This document shows positions 63,773 through 64,000 of a DNA stretch of 64,000 bases, one piece after another. Made by a program: the position numbers and the translations under genes. Below the pieces are notes generated by a model. It made no database searches. It saw only the letters and a list, made by a program, of their open reading frames with translations, and was not told the origin of the DNA. Each line of letters begins with the position of its first letter. Within the stretch, counting starts at the first letter, position 1. Source of the stretch: Cytophagales bacterium (lineage in GTDB: Bacteria > Bacteroidota > Bacteroidia > Cytophagales > Flammeovirgaceae); the NCBI GenBank assembly GCA_025056215.1, contig JANWWC010000001.1:372001-436000 (forward strand). The letters run 5' to 3'.

Positions 63773-64000
63773 ATAATTTATGTTGATATATCTCTATCGT
63801 ATGTTTAACATGTGCTTTAGCATCAAACATGCTCTCGTAAACTCCCACAATCTTATGATCTTTATCCAATACATAACTGATTCTTTTGACAATTCCTAAA
63901 ATAGGAAATAAAAAAGCGTCGTATTGTTTTATAACATTTCCTTTAAGATCTGATAGCAAATCGAAAGGCAACTGGTATGCTTTCTTAAATTTTTCGTGAG
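63771..64000 (-). CDS. Peroxiredoxin (Bcp/PrxQ-like), 3' part
   Basis: The frame is open to the end of the window, so the N-terminal half with the peroxidatic Cys lies outside. The visible 75 residues (HEKFKKAYQLPFDLLSD, RISYVLDKDHKIVGVY, then a helix to the end) match the C-terminal half of thioredoxin-dependent thiol peroxidases of the Bcp type. It would reduce hydroperoxides in the cytosol. The call rests on the LPFDLLSD and YVLDK patterns only. Confidence 0.65.
   Translation of the reverse strand, partial: HEKFKKAYQLPFDLLSDLKGNVIKQYDAFLFPILGIVKRISYVLDKDHKIVGVYESMFDAKAHVKHTIEIYQHKL

Overview
The window is an AT-rich chromosomal segment from a member of the Bacteroidota, most likely a Cytophagales-type bacterium. 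The reasons are: exported proteins with type IX secretion (T9SS) C-terminal sorting domains; a DUF4290 protein; Reg_prop/Y_Y_Y signalling architecture; weak Shine-Dalgarno sites; and promoters that fit the Bacteroidota pattern TTTG - 19 to 21 nt - TAnnTTTG. The genes are mostly ordinary chromosomal genes. I see no tRNA, rRNA, CRISPR array, prophage or intact insertion sequence. I did not assign a genus.

Layout. 1-2238: 3' part of a membrane sensor with an SpoIIE-type phosphatase. 2327-6700 (minus): a cell-envelope group, DUF4290 protein - lytic transglycosylase - KdsC - PASTA-bearing transpeptidase, with 4-nt overlaps between the first three. 6907-11189: an alkaline-phosphatase-superfamily protein, then gyrA. 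11686-22049: an exported-protein locus with a 2387-residue T9SS multidomain protein, a T9SS phospholipase-D-fold phosphodiesterase and a small lipoprotein. 22108-31338: murI, a GT-C glycosyltransferase, an SMP-30-like lipoprotein, uvrB, and a run of small genes (SirB1-like, alpha/beta hydrolase, exported protein, STAS-like protein, nitroreductase). 31341-34520: exported WD40-caspase protein. 34654-38713: xylulokinase, kduI and uxaA (sugar and uronate use), with a MoxR ATPase gene upstream of uxaA. 39753-46014: radA and three exported proteins (LamG-OmpA, DUF285 repeats, WD40-OmpA). 46032-53956: a ligase-associated exonuclease and an ATP-dependent DNA ligase, separated by two SDR enzymes, a methyltransferase, a NuiA-like nuclease inhibitor and a histidine kinase. 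53960-58619 (minus): glgX, folE, a PTPS gene and a membrane protein with a DNA-binding-like N-terminus. 59479-64000: cysH, recR, a TPR protein, an SbtA-family transporter, nuoB and the 3' end of a peroxiredoxin gene.

How the genes work together. KduI and UxaA act on uronates and both lead towards 2-keto-3-deoxygluconate. FolE and the PTPS protein are consecutive pterin steps. The 46-54 kb region holds two members of the known ligase-associated DNA-damage set, but not its helicase or phosphoesterase. The exported 11.7-22 kb locus looks like an extracellular nucleic-acid or phosphodiester processing unit with an accessory adhesin-like protein.

No clearly new system stands out. The best leads are the exported multidomain/PLD locus, the NuiA homologue with no visible nuclease partner, the perfect palindrome on the SbtA-type transporter promoter, and the WD40-caspase and WD40-OmpA fusions. 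All calls rest on reading motifs in the sequence; no database search was run.
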